A stretch of 64,000 bases of DNA from CAVVJA01 sp963809815 (lineage in GTDB: Bacteria; Actinomycetota; Actinomycetes; Mycobacteriales; Jatrophihabitantaceae), in the NCBI GenBank assembly GCA_963809815.1, contig CAWELM010000014.1:124001-188000 (forward strand), written 5' to 3'. Under the pieces are notes generated by a model that saw nothing but the letters and a program-made list of their open reading frames with translations, was not told where the DNA came from and did not search any database. A program made the position numbers and the translations under genes. Position 1 is the first letter of the stretch, and every line of letters starts with the position of its first letter. Below are positions 1-8,316 of this stretch, one piece after another.

Positions 1-963
1 TCCCTGCGGCAGCACGACTCCGCCAAGCTCGGTGTCCTGGGTGACCCTTCGGAACATCCCGATTGCGGGGCTCGACAGCCGCAGTCCCTCCTCGATCACC
101 TTGGCGACGTAGTCCGGCTCCCGCCGGATGCGACCCCACAGCTGCGGATCGCTGTCCAGGTTGAGGACGATCTCGGCGATCGTGCGCGTTGTCGTCTCAT
201 TGCCGGCGACGAGCAGCTCGCGAACGAGCCAGACCAGCTCCTTGTTGCCAAGCGGCGCCTCACCGTCGGGCGCGTCTGCCGCCCCCTGGACGAGTGTGCT
301 GAGCAAATCCGTCCTGGGCTGCTGTCGTCGCTCGTCCAACTCCGCGCTGATAGCCCGCTGGAAGTCCAGGACGTCACGTTCCACCTCGATCCAGCGCTGC
401 GGCGTGAGCATCGCACCGAGCGAGGCAGTAGCGGCGTCCGACCACCGCACGATGTCCTCGCGGCGGTCGTCAGACAGGCCGAGGATGCGCAGGATCGCAT
501 AGATCGGCAACGGGCGCGCTACCGCCTCGATCAAGTCGGTGACCTCACCAGTCGGCAACGTGCCGACCAACTCGTCTGCCGTCGCCTGTACCAGCGGCTC
601 CATCGACGCCAGCGCCCGCGGGGTAAACGCACGGTTCACGAGCCGGCGATACCGGGTGTGCACCGGCGGATCGTTCAGCCCCAGCGCTGGAACGTAGGGC
701 ATGCCCTCGGCGCGGATCGCGGCAACCTCGGCCGCCACCTCTGGGGGCGGCGCACTACGCCTACCGACATCGACATCATTCGAGAATGTCTGTGGATCGC
801 GAAGTGCTTCCCGGACCAACTCCATTGTGGTGACCATGTACCAGTCATGGCCGGGCACCCGGTACACCGGCGCCTGCTCACGCAGCCGCGCGTACCACAC
901 GAACGGGGCTTGCTGAAAGCCATCCGCGAACGGATCCAGCTCAGGTAAGGCATCAGCGGTCAT
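1..963 (-). CDS. Cytochrome P450, C-terminus cut by window edge
   Basis: Haem monooxygenase of the soluble bacterial CYP class. It should activate O2 with electrons from a ferredoxin or similar partner; the substrate cannot be told. About 321 residues are present of the usual ~400. The I-helix motif AGNETT lies near residue 250, the K-helix ExxR as EGLR near residue 291, and the edge is reached in the strand segment DTELGGVVLPQG. The Cys-ligand loop lies outside the window. The ATG at 963 starts MTADALPELDPF, a typical P450 opening. There is no redox partner in view and the upstream neighbour is a decayed gene. The family is certain; the subfamily is not assignable. Confidence 0.93.
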   Translation of the reverse strand, partial: MTADALPELDPFADGFQQAPFVWYARLREQAPVYRVPGHDWYMVTTMELVREALRDPQTFSNDVDVGRRSAPPPEVAAEVAAIRAEGMPYVPALGLNDPPVHTRYRRLVNRAFTPRALASMEPLVQATADELVGTLPTGEVTDLIEAVARPLPIYAILRILGLSDDRREDIVRWSDAATASLGAMLTPQRWIEVERDVLDFQRAISAELDERRQQPRTDLLSTLVQGAADAPDGEAPLGNKELVWLVRELLVAGNETTTRTIAEIVLNLDSDPQLWGRIRREPDYVAKVIEEGLRLSSPAIGMFRRVTQDTELGGVVLPQG

Positions 964-1127
964 CGCGAGACCTCGCAGTCGCCGCGCCGTCGACGCTCAC
1001 CTTTCGACGCTATCACCGGTTACCTCGGGACGCGTCAACACGCGGCGCTCAGACGTTCGGCCTGCGGGAGCGACGCCTCACCCTTGACTGACGTAGCAGA
1101 CGACTTGTTCAGACTTGATCGCTGACC

Positions 1128-1422
1128 ATGCCGCCGCTACCGCTGGAGGATCAGGGACGTGACCTAGCGGCCGAATTCCTTGTCGCAACCGCGTTCCGCC
1201 CTGGCTGCCCGGCTCGCCCCTATCCTGACGCGCGCTAACGGTCAGCCCGGCTTGGGCTTATACGCGCGTGACCCTCAGACCGGCGACTTCCATACAGTCG
1301 GGCTCATGGTGCTGACTCTCTCCGGAACCCAGACCTCGGCCGTGACCCGCTTCGACGCCGGCATCCTGCCCGGATTTGGGCTTCCGGGAATCTTTCGCCC
1401 TGAGCCGATGACGTCTCTCTAG
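1128..1422 (+). pseudogene. Remnant of ECF sigma factor C-terminal (SnoaL-like) domain, frameshifted
   Basis: Two frames together read like the C-terminal SnoaL-like extension of SigG/SigJ-type ECF sigma factors. The first starts MPPLPLEDQGRDLAAEFL at 1128 and stops at 1236. The second, overlapping frame from about 1180 carries RANGQPGLGLYARDPQTG, then VLTLSG and FGLPG, and ends at 1422. In intact relatives these segments are collinear, so a one-base shift around 1185-1215 has split them. The sigma-2 and sigma-4 domains are absent, so it is a fragment rather than a working sigma factor. The stop codon abuts the Shine-Dalgarno of the next gene, which suggests the two were once cotranscribed. 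Family recognition is from memory of the motif pattern. Confidence 0.6.
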
Positions 1423-1432
1423 GAGGTTCCTC

Positions 1433-2077
1433 ATGTCGCGGGTGCGTGTCCACAACTTCTCGATCTCTCTCGACGGATTCGGCACGGGCGAGGGACAGAG
1501 CCTTGACGCGCCGTTCGGGCACGCGCAAGGCCGGCTCATGGAGTGGTTCTTCGCGACCCGAACACATCACGCCATGCAAGGAAAGTCCGGCGGAAGTACT
1601 GGGATCGACGAGACCTTCGCCAGCAAGTGGGGCCCGGGCATCGGCGCGGAGATCATGGGTAGGAACAAATTCGGCCCGCAGCGCGGGCCGTGGTCCGACG
1701 ATGAATGGCGAGGATGGTGGGGCGACAACCCGGTCTATCACACGCCGGTCTTCATCCTCACCCACCACGTCCGGCCGGCCCTCGAGATGGACGGCGGGAC
1801 GACGTTTCACTTCATCGATACAAGCCCAGCCAAGGCCCTCGACATAGCGCGACGGGCAGCGGGCGATCGGGATATTCGGATCGGCGGAGGCCCGTCAACC
1901 GTCCGCGAGTTTCTGGCCGCTGATCTCATCGATGAGATGCACATCGTCGTCGTCCCGATCGTGTTGGGACGCGGCGTACGCCTCTGGGACGGACTAGAGG
2001 GATTCGAGCGCCGGTTCACGGTCGAGCCGGTGAGCAGTCCCAGCGGCGTGACCCACCTCACTTTCACGCGCCGATAA
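1433..2077 (+). CDS. Dihydrofolate reductase family protein (RibD C-terminal domain type)
   Basis: A 214-residue NADPH-dependent reductase fold of the RibD_C superfamily. It opens with the family-typical strand and loop VHNFSISLDGFG. A central region contains GGGPSTVREFLAADLIDEMHIV-like secondary structure, and it closes with a beta segment THLTFTRR. Members of this group are single-domain reductases found beside ECF sigma factors or VOC proteins; the physiological substrate is usually unknown and they are not the housekeeping folA. A strong AGGAGG lies 8 bases before the ATG. Its position directly after a sigma-factor remnant matches a gene pair common in actinobacteria. Confidence 0.85.
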   Translation: MSRVRVHNFSISLDGFGTGEGQSLDAPFGHAQGRLMEWFFATRTHHAMQGKSGGSTGIDETFASKWGPGIGAEIMGRNKFGPQRGPWSDDEWRGWWGDNPVYHTPVFILTHHVRPALEMDGGTTFHFIDTSPAKALDIARRAAGDRDIRIGGGPSTVREFLAADLIDEMHIVVVPIVLGRGVRLWDGLEGFERRFTVEPVSSPSGVTHLTFTRR

Positions 2078-2174
2078 CAGAGGGAGTACGCGCGGTTCCA
2101 GCTGTTCGTATGCATATTCCATCGTGGGTAGCAGCGGAAGACACCAACAATGAGCACAGAAAGAGGGGGGCTCG

Positions 2175-3644
2175 ATGGCCAAGTCGACCGAACCAGCCGC
2201 CGAGGCGGACGAGCAGGCTAAACGCGCTGGCCGTCCGAGTCCGAAAGAACGAATCGCCCGGGGAAAGGCGGCCCGAGCGAAAGTGCCGCTGGAAGCACAT
2301 GCCGACTTCCGACCGGCACCGTCGCGGGATCCGGTGGCATTGCTCATGCGGCAAGCAGAGACCCGGGTACCGGAGCTCGTGCCGATTCGCCATGGCCGGA
2401 TGCTCGTGTCGCCGTTTGCGTTCTACCGCGGCGCGGCAATCGTCATGGCCGGTGACCTGGCGACGACGTCGACGCCGGGGCTGCGGACCCAGCTATGTGG
2501 TGATGCCCACCTGTCGAACTTCGGCGCCTACGCTTCGGCGGAACGGCGTCTGGTATTCGACATCAACGACTTCGACGAGACCGTGCCCGGCCCGTTCGAG
2601 TGGGATGTCAAGCGGCTCGCCGCAAGCTTCGTGGTTGCCGGCCGAGAGGCCGGGTTCCGAAGGAAGGACTGCCGCAGGATCGCCGTGACGGCGGTCGAGA
2701 GCTACCGGACTGCGATGCTCGAGTTCGCCGGACTTCCGATCTTGACCATCTGGCATGTACACGTCGACGTCGAGAACGTCGTGACGCAGTTCCGGTCGGG
2801 GCTCAAGGAGGGCGAGCGGAAGCGTAATCGGGCCAGATTCGAGGGAGCCGACGCCGTTGTGGCTAAGGCGTACACCCGTGACAGCTTGCAGGCGGTCGGC
2901 AAGCTCGTCACCGCGATCGACGGGCGTCGGCAGATTATCAACGCTCCGCCGCTTATCGTGCCGATCGGGGAGCTCTCGAGGTACGCCTCGCACGTCGACC
3001 CGATCGCGCTGCGGAGCATGATCGTCGGCCTGCTGGGCAAGTATCGCGACACGCTGCAGTCCGATCGCCGCTTCTTGCTGGACCATTTCCGCCTGACTGA
3101 TGTCGCCCACAAGGTTGTCGGTGTGGGCAGCGTCGGCACGATGGCGTGGATCTTGCTGCTGGAGTCTGGGCTCGACAACGACGCGTTGCTGCTCCAAGCC
3201 AAGCAGGCCCAGGAATCCGTCCTGGCCTCGTATGTCGGAGCGTCAGAGCACGCCAACCAGGGCGAGCGGGTTGTCGCCGGGCAACGGCTGATGCAGGCAA
3301 CCAGCGACATATTCCTCGGCTGGGTGCACGCTCCCACCCTTCGCGGCCCTGATGCCGACTTCTACATACGGCAATTGCGGGACTGGAAGGCCTCCGCCGT
3401 GCTCGACCAGATGGATGCTGTCGCCTTCACTCGATACGCGCGCCTGTGCGGCTGGACGCTTGCTCGTGCACACGCCCGATCAGGCGACCGCCTCGCAATC
3501 GCGGCCTACCTCGGCAAGTCGAACCGATTCGACAACGCGATTGCCGACTTCGCCGAAACGTACGCCCAACAAAACGAACGCGACCATGCTGCCCTGGCCG
3601 CCGCCGTCGCATTGGGAGCGGTCGAAGCTCGACCCGGCGTCTGA
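2175..3644 (+). CDS. DUF2252 family protein
   Basis: A 489-residue protein of the DUF2252 family, widespread in actinobacteria. The fold is related to protein kinase/aminoglycoside phosphotransferase-like enzymes, but the function is unknown. Diagnostic segments are the basic N-terminus, FYRGAA near residue 80, LCGDAHLSNFG near 110, FDINDFDE near 130 and WDVKRLAASF near 145. The GDAHLSNFG/DINDFDE pair is the family's kinase-like catalytic core. The C-terminal part has the usual RDWKAS and YARLCGW segments. The start ATG has a G-rich Shine-Dalgarno (AGAGGGGGG). No neighbour gives a functional hint. Confidence 0.9.
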   Translation: MAKSTEPAAEADEQAKRAGRPSPKERIARGKAARAKVPLEAHADFRPAPSRDPVALLMRQAETRVPELVPIRHGRMLVSPFAFYRGAAIVMAGDLATTSTPGLRTQLCGDAHLSNFGAYASAERRLVFDINDFDETVPGPFEWDVKRLAASFVVAGREAGFRRKDCRRIAVTAVESYRTAMLEFAGLPILTIWHVHVDVENVVTQFRSGLKEGERKRNRARFEGADAVVAKAYTRDSLQAVGKLVTAIDGRRQIINAPPLIVPIGELSRYASHVDPIALRSMIVGLLGKYRDTLQSDRRFLLDHFRLTDVAHKVVGVGSVGTMAWILLLESGLDNDALLLQAKQAQESVLASYVGASEHANQGERVVAGQRLMQATSDIFLGWVHAPTLRGPDADFYIRQLRDWKASAVLDQMDAVAFTRYARLCGWTLARAHARSGDRLAIAAYLGKSNRFDNAIADFAETYAQQNERDHAALAAAVALGAVEARPGV

Positions 3645-3729
3645 CCGGCTCACGGCGCTTGGACGAAGTGACGCGCCCCACCGTCGTGGCTTCGGCAATC
3701 CTCAGGCAGCGCTATATACCCTCCGACAG

Positions 3730-4734
3730 GTGAGGCTCCGGATTGTTGGCTCGCTCGCTGCGGCAGTGGTCGTTGTCGGACTGCTCCTCACCGCCTGCGG
3801 TACCACCGGTCCGAGCAGTGCGGATGTCACAACCACGGTCACGGTGACCCCACCACCAGGGACGCCATCGTCGACGTCACCCCCGCACCACACCCCGACG
3901 GTCACCACGCCCCCGCCGCCGAGACGCGGATCGGGCACACCAGTGCAGGTCTCCTTGGCCGAAGGAGACGGGCAGCGCTTCGGGGTGGCGATGCCGATCA
4001 TTGCCTACTTCTCGGTCGCCCCCACCGATGCGTCGGTGTTCGACAAGGTCGCAACCGTGACCGTGAACGGCGTTCTCGCCCACGGAGCCTGGTACTGGGA
4101 GCGCTCGTCGCAGACGGCGGATGCCCTCGAGGCTCATTACCGGCTGGCGAGCTATTGGCCGGCACACGCGACCATTCACGTCAACCTGCCGATCGCTGGC
4201 CTGTGGGCCGGCCGCGGCCTGGTCTTCGCCAACAACCTGACCTTGACGATGAGAACCGGCGCAGCGCAGATCGTGAAGATCGACGGCAAGCCCGGCGTCG
4301 ACAAGATGTACGTCTACCAGGACGGCGTTCACATCCGGACCTTCAACATCTCGCTCGGAGCGGCGAAGACGCCGACGTATCTCGGTACCGCGGTCGTGAT
4401 CTCGAAGGCCAACCCACAATTGATGGTCAGCTCTCCAGGCGAGGCTTTCTACAGCATCGAGGTGCCCTGGTCGGTGCGGGTCACCTACGACGGCGAGTTC
4501 CTACACGACGCCTACTGGAATGGGCAGCTCGGGCAAGCCAACCTGTCCCACGGTTGCACCAACATGTCTCCCGCCGACGCCGAGTGGTACTACAAGTGGT
4601 CGCAGATCGGCGACCCCGTCAGCTGGACGAACACCGGTAGCACCCAGGTGTTGCCGGTATGGGACGGCTACGGCGACTGGAACCTGCCCTGGGCCATTTA
4701 CGCCAGGGGTGGCCTCCTCGCGCCGACAGCCTGA
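3730..4734 (+). CDS. L,D-transpeptidase lipoprotein (YkuD domain)
   Basis: Makes 3-3 cross-links in peptidoglycan outside the membrane. The GTG at 3730 is chosen because it gives a proper lipoprotein signal, with a hydrophobic stretch followed by LLTACG (acylated Cys near residue 24). A Thr/Pro-rich linker follows. Then comes an Ig-like domain of the type found in mycobacterial Ldt proteins (about residues 75-175), and then the YkuD catalytic domain. The catalytic motif SHGCTNMS has its Cys at residue 276, with His one position before the Gly. An upstream in-frame extension exists but would bury the signal peptide. The length of 334 residues is usual for two-domain Ldt proteins. Confidence 0.92.
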   Translation: MRLRIVGSLAAAVVVVGLLLTACGTTGPSSADVTTTVTVTPPPGTPSSTSPPHHTPTVTTPPPPRRGSGTPVQVSLAEGDGQRFGVAMPIIAYFSVAPTDASVFDKVATVTVNGVLAHGAWYWERSSQTADALEAHYRLASYWPAHATIHVNLPIAGLWAGRGLVFANNLTLTMRTGAAQIVKIDGKPGVDKMYVYQDGVHIRTFNISLGAAKTPTYLGTAVVISKANPQLMVSSPGEAFYSIEVPWSVRVTYDGEFLHDAYWNGQLGQANLSHGCTNMSPADAEWYYKWSQIGDPVSWTNTGSTQVLPVWDGYGDWNLPWAIYARGGLLAPTA

Positions 4735-4907
4735 CCTGCGATTACTCCTACCCGCCGATAGGACGCCTGGGCATCGTCCACACCACCCTCTCGCCGGCCC
4801 ACATCGCGGAGCCACCTACACCGGCCATATTCCGAGGCTGTGCCGCGATTGGCTAGGGCCTTTCGTCAGGCGGAGAGAATCCGGGTATCAACCCGTTGGA
4901 GGTCAGC

Positions 4908-5807
4908 ATGTCGAACTCGACCGGTGCGATGCGCCCTCCTGGGTGGACAGGCACTCGAGTTGCCCGTCCCGCCCGTGATCTCGCTGTATCGAGCGCGTTA
5001 TATCGAGATCTGCTACGGCTGGAGTCACGTGGCGGCTTCGAAAACCATGACGGATACGACGGCGTCTTTTTCGCGTTGCCCGGTGGCGGCGAGCTCGAGC
5101 TTACGGCGGGTCCGGTCGCACCCAGCGGCGGTACCGACGAAGACCTTCTGGTCCTCTACGTGAGCACGCTGGAGGAGGTTCGGGCGATCGGCGCAAGTCT
5201 CAGCGCCGCGGGCGTCCCCAACATCGAGTCGCCGAATCCCTACTGGAATCGATTCGGGCAGACATTCCTCGACCCCGATGGGTACCGGGTCGTGATCGCC
5301 GCAGCATCGTCGGACGCCGGGGTCGACGAACGGGATGACGTGCGGATCGAGTGGCACGAAGGACCACGGGCGTCGCTGCGGCCGCTGTTCGAGCTCGCCG
5401 AGGATTCCGCGAGCCAACTTGACCAGTACCTCGAAGTGGGTCGTGTCCTGGTCGCCCGCCGTGGAGACGCGATCCTCGGCCATCTGCAACTGGTGCGAGG
5501 CGCGCAGCCGGGCGAGATCGAGCTGAAGAGCCTGGCCGTTGTGCCCGAGGAGCGCGGAACCGGGCTCGGCCGTATCCTCGTGCGGTCGGCTGTTCAGCGG
5601 ACCGCCTCGGAGGGCTGGTTGCGGATGGTGGTCTCCACTGCCGCAGCGGACACCGGCAACCTGCGCTTCTACCAGCGGGTGGGCTTCCGGCTGCGCTCCA
5701 TCGACCGGGACGCCTTCACGCCGGCGACCGGGTACCCGGACCCCATCGTTATCGACGGAATCCCTCTGTTGGACAGGGTCTGGCTCTCTCAAGACATTCT
5801 CGCGTGA
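4908..5807 (+). CDS. VOC (glyoxalase-like) and GNAT acetyltransferase fusion protein
   Basis: Residues 1-135 form a VOC domain, with paired beta-alpha-beta units ending FGQTFLDPDGYRVVI. Residues 145-299 form a GNAT domain with the acetyl-CoA-binding loop VVPEERGTGLGRILV and a C-terminal NLRFYQRVGFR. The fusion suggests a small-molecule binding or resistance module joined to an N-acetyltransferase; the substrate is unknown. The ATG at 4908 is preferred over the TTG four codons earlier because GGAGG sits 5 bases upstream. The stop overlaps the next gene's GTG (GTGA), so the two are probably translationally coupled. Confidence 0.85.
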   Translation: MSNSTGAMRPPGWTGTRVARPARDLAVSSALYRDLLRLESRGGFENHDGYDGVFFALPGGGELELTAGPVAPSGGTDEDLLVLYVSTLEEVRAIGASLSAAGVPNIESPNPYWNRFGQTFLDPDGYRVVIAAASSDAGVDERDDVRIEWHEGPRASLRPLFELAEDSASQLDQYLEVGRVLVARRGDAILGHLQLVRGAQPGEIELKSLAVVPEERGTGLGRILVRSAVQRTASEGWLRMVVSTAAADTGNLRFYQRVGFRLRSIDRDAFTPATGYPDPIVIDGIPLLDRVWLSQDILA

Positions 5808-6391
5808 TAAATATCGACGCCGTGGCAGCATCCCGACGGATAACCGGTAGAACTCAGATCTCTCAGCTCAAGGTTCAGTTGCGGAAGGTCCGTCCGCCGA
5901 TCTGGCGCCGGCTACTGGTACCGGGCGACATGACACTGGCCGAGCTGCACGAGGTGATCCAGACCGCGATGGGGTGGACCAACACGCACTTGCACGAGTT
6001 CGAGATCGATGGTGTTAGGTACGGGGACCCCGACCCGGACTGGGAATCCGAGTTCGCGGACGAGTCGAAGGTCAAGTTGTTTCGGGTGGCGCACGAGGGT
6101 GACCGGATTCGCTACGCGTATGACTTCGGGGACGGCTGGGAACACGACGTGCTGGTGGAGAAGGTGGCTAGCCCTGAGCCCGGCAACCAATATCCGTCAT
6201 GCGTCGCTGGTCGCCGGGCCTGCCCGCCGGAGGACGTCGGCGGGCCATGGGGATATGAAGCGTTCCTGGCGGCGATGAGCGACCCGAAGCATGATGAGCA
6301 CGAGCACTGGACGGAGTGGATTGGCGGTCGTTTCGACGCTGACGAGTTCGATCTGGCCGCCGTGAACGACGCGCTCAAGGACTTCGCCTGA
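5804..6391 (+). CDS. Plasmid pRiA4b ORF-3 family protein
   Basis: A 195-residue protein of the pRiA4b ORF-3/TnpR-like family. Its hallmarks are LKVQLRKVRPPIWRRLLVPG, then LAELHEVIQTAMGW, then YDFGDGWEH near residue 105 and a CPPEDVGGPWGYEAF segment near 145. Members occur on plasmids, in transposons (IS1096-associated) and in chromosomes, and no biochemical role is established. The GTG start overlaps the stop of the VOC-GNAT gene. No transposase lies nearby, so this is a chromosomal, non-transposon copy. Confidence 0.88.
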   Translation: MINIDAVAASRRITGRTQISQLKVQLRKVRPPIWRRLLVPGDMTLAELHEVIQTAMGWTNTHLHEFEIDGVRYGDPDPDWESEFADESKVKLFRVAHEGDRIRYAYDFGDGWEHDVLVEKVASPEPGNQYPSCVAGRRACPPEDVGGPWGYEAFLAAMSDPKHDEHEHWTEWIGGRFDADEFDLAAVNDALKDFA

Positions 6392-6470
6392 GCGGACCAC
6401 CCGGACGTTATCGTCGCCGCTGTCGCCACCGCCACCGCCGGTACCGACGATCGTCCACACCGGATCCCCG

Positions 6471-6581
6471 GTGTGGACGTTCGTCTTGGTCGCCGCACTG
6501 TCGGTTGTGCTGACGCTGGGCGTCATGTTCGCAGTCACGCGGCATCGCCGTCGTCGGGCACCCAGCGCCGCGACTGTCTGA
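6471..6581 (+). CDS. Possible small single-span membrane protein (36 aa)
   Basis: A GTG at 6471 opens a 36-codon frame. Its product has one hydrophobic helix (WTFVLVAALSVVLTLGVMFAV), followed by the basic cluster TRHRRRR and a short tail. This is a normal signature of a small inner-membrane protein with the C-terminus inside. The same frame continues upstream for about 30 codons as a Pro-rich stretch without a start codon, so it could instead be the end of a decayed gene. No convincing ribosome-binding site is visible. Low confidence. Confidence 0.25.
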   Translation: MWTFVLVAALSVVLTLGVMFAVTRHRRRRAPSAATV

Positions 6582-6604
6582 CCGCCCGCTTGGTCGATTG
6601 CCGG

Positions 6605-6988
6605 CTATCCGGCAGCGACCTTCCACAGATACCCATCCGGGTCGCTGAAGTACCCGGAGTATCCCCACTGCGCGGCCGCCGCTTCCCTGACGACGGCGCC
6701 ACCCGCCGCCACGGCCTTGCCGATCACATCGTCCACCGCCTCCTTCGACGAGACTATGTAGTGGAACGAGACCCCGCGGAATCCGGATCCCTCGGACGGC
6801 ACACCGGCGTCCGCGGCCGCTGCCTCCCGCTGGTACAGCGCCAGTGACGACGATCCCGCGCCGAGGTTGAACGACACGAAATTGGGGTAGTCCTGATCGA
6901 TCGCGCAACCTAGGCCTTCGCCGTAGAACTTCTTGGAGCGATCCAGATCCTCGACTCCGAGCATGATCGTGGTTACCTGCACCGGCAT
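6605..6988 (-). CDS. VOC family protein
   Basis: A 127-residue VOC fold, half the size of two-domain glyoxalases. It begins VTTIMLGVEDLDRSKKFYGEG and ends SGYFSDPDGYLWKV, the two ends of the metal-binding beta-alpha-beta-beta-beta repeats. The C-terminal Asp-Pro-Asp-Gly turn is typical. GGAGGAA lies just upstream of the ATG. The next gene on the same strand also encodes a 127-residue VOC protein. The substrate is unknown; a ring-cleavage, detoxification or sequestering role is possible. Confidence 0.85.
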   Translation of the reverse strand: MPVQVTTIMLGVEDLDRSKKFYGEGLGCAIDQDYPNFVSFNLGAGSSSLALYQREAAAADAGVPSEGSGFRGVSFHYIVSSKEAVDDVIGKAVAAGGAVVREAAAAQWGYSGYFSDPDGYLWKVAAG

Positions 6989-7172
6989 GGTTCCTCCTTC
7001 AATCGTCGCATTGAGGACATTCACCTGTCTGTCGAAACACAGCGGCACAATGTGACGGGCCGGGAGATATTTCTGGCCGGCGCGCGACGACATGTAGATC
7101 AAATGGCAGCGCTCGTAGCACGATGGACTGCTGACCGCCGTCAGCTGGCCGCGACCTCGACGCGGCCTTGCC

Positions 7173-7556
7173 TCACCCGGCGTTCTGCCAGAGCCCGACG
7201 ACCGTCCCCTCGCTGTCGGAGAAATAGCCACTAAAGCCCATGTCCCCCACGGCCTGCCGGCCGCGCAACGTCTTACCGCCGCACTGCTCGACCTTCGTCA
7301 GGGCGGCATCGATGTCCTCGACGGCGATCGTGATCAGGGGCTGAGTCAGATCCTCGGTTCGGGCAAACATGCCACCGTTGATCTCTCCGGGCGCGGTGGG
7401 CCGGCCCATGTCGTCTGTCGTAGTCGCAGTGCCCAGCAGTGTGTAGTCCATATCGGGCACCGGTATGACGTTCCAGCCAAACGCGTCGCGATAGAAGGTC
7501 TGCGCCCGCTCGACGTCGCCGGCGGGAAGCTCAAAGTGGACGACTGGCTGCGGCAT
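7173..7556 (-). CDS. VOC family protein
   Basis: A 127-residue VOC protein of the type beginning with VVHFELPAGDVERAQTFYRD and ending GFSGYFSDSEGTVVGLWQ. It belongs to the bacterial subgroup related to the antibiotic/secondary-metabolite VOC family (DUF-like CFP30B relatives). It is the same length and orientation as the VOC gene 184 bases downstream but diverged in sequence, so it is not a recent duplicate. The ATG at 7556 is used; the longer frame upstream adds residues that do not fit the family. Confidence 0.85.
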   Translation of the reverse strand: MPQPVVHFELPAGDVERAQTFYRDAFGWNVIPVPDMDYTLLGTATTTDDMGRPTAPGEINGGMFARTEDLTQPLITIAVEDIDAALTKVEQCGGKTLRGRQAVGDMGFSGYFSDSEGTVVGLWQNAG

Positions 7557-7657
7557 GACTGATCCCCTCGTTATGAACGGTATGACCAGCCGATCCTGCG
7601 CTCGGCGTAGGACAACGCACAAGGGCATATGCGGCGCGGCGGTTGTGAAACGAGGAA

Positions 7658-8182
7658 CTATCGGCTGTCCCGGGCGGCCTGCCGTCGCGCTCCGGCCGCG
7701 CGGCTCGATGCATCCCGCTTCAGGCCACCAGTGGTCTTGGTAGTCGCTCGCGCACGACCAGTCGACCCGGCGCCAGCGGCCGCCCGCGTCGTCCGCCGCG
7801 CAACAGACTTTGCGTCCGAACCCGTCGCTGGAGGACTCTTTGCGGCGCGGGCTGCGGCCAGCCGTTCCGATTTCAATTGCGCCGCGGCGCGGCGCGCCAC
7901 CACATCGACCTGCTTGCTCACCCGGGCCAACGCGATCTCGAAGACCTCGGCCTTGTCCGCGTTACGGCGATTCATCGGGCGCGCAGCACCGCGGCCGCCG
8001 GTATCGCCGACGCGGGCGCTGGCCTGGCGCCGATACAGCTTCACGTACTTGGTACGCGCGCGCCGCACCCGGCCATGAAGGTCGAGCAGCGCATCCTCGT
8101 CCAACTCGCCCATGCGAGCTGGCTCCGTTTCCCGCAGCAGATCCAGTTCGTCAGCTCGTAACGAGTTCACAATCCCGTCCAT
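7658..8182 (-). CDS. Conserved actinobacterial hypothetical protein with basic Ala/Arg/Lys tail
   Basis: A 174-residue protein. The N-terminal 60 residues form a helical segment (GIVNSLRADELDLLRETEP, DEDALLDLHGRVRRAR, KYVKLYRRQ). The rest is low-complexity and strongly basic, with repeated RRA, AAR and KS patterns like those in histone-like or nucleoid-associated tails. The N-terminal part resembles small hypothetical proteins common in actinobacteria. A nucleic-acid-binding role is inferred only from charge. The ATG at 8182 opens the recognisable segment directly. Confidence 0.6.
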   Translation of the reverse strand: MDGIVNSLRADELDLLRETEPARMGELDEDALLDLHGRVRRARTKYVKLYRRQASARVGDTGGRGAARPMNRRNADKAEVFEIALARVSKQVDVVARRAAAQLKSERLAAARAAKSPPATGSDAKSVARRTTRAAAGAGSTGRARATTKTTGGLKRDASSRAAGARRQAARDSR

Positions 8183-8263
8183 CGGGCCACCCCCCGTTCG
8201 CCGTCAACCTACGCCGATGATCTTGGACCTAGCGTGGCCACCGGGGCAATCCGTTCGAGCTCA

Positions 8264-8297
8264 CGACCGATCAGAATTCACGACCGATCAGAATTCA
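8264..8297. repeat. Perfect 17-bp tandem duplication
   Basis: CGACCGATCAGAATTCA is present twice, head to tail, just downstream of the hemerythrin gene stop. A partial third unit (ACGACC) follows. There is no coding role. It may be a slippage product or a regulatory repeat. Confidence 0.8.
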
Positions 8298-8316
8298 ACG
8301 ACCAGCTCGTGGATTC

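Noticed and set aside
1304..1810. Long minus-strand frame opposite the RibD-type reductase
   Set aside because: Mirrors the reductase coding frame; composition fits an antisense shadow.
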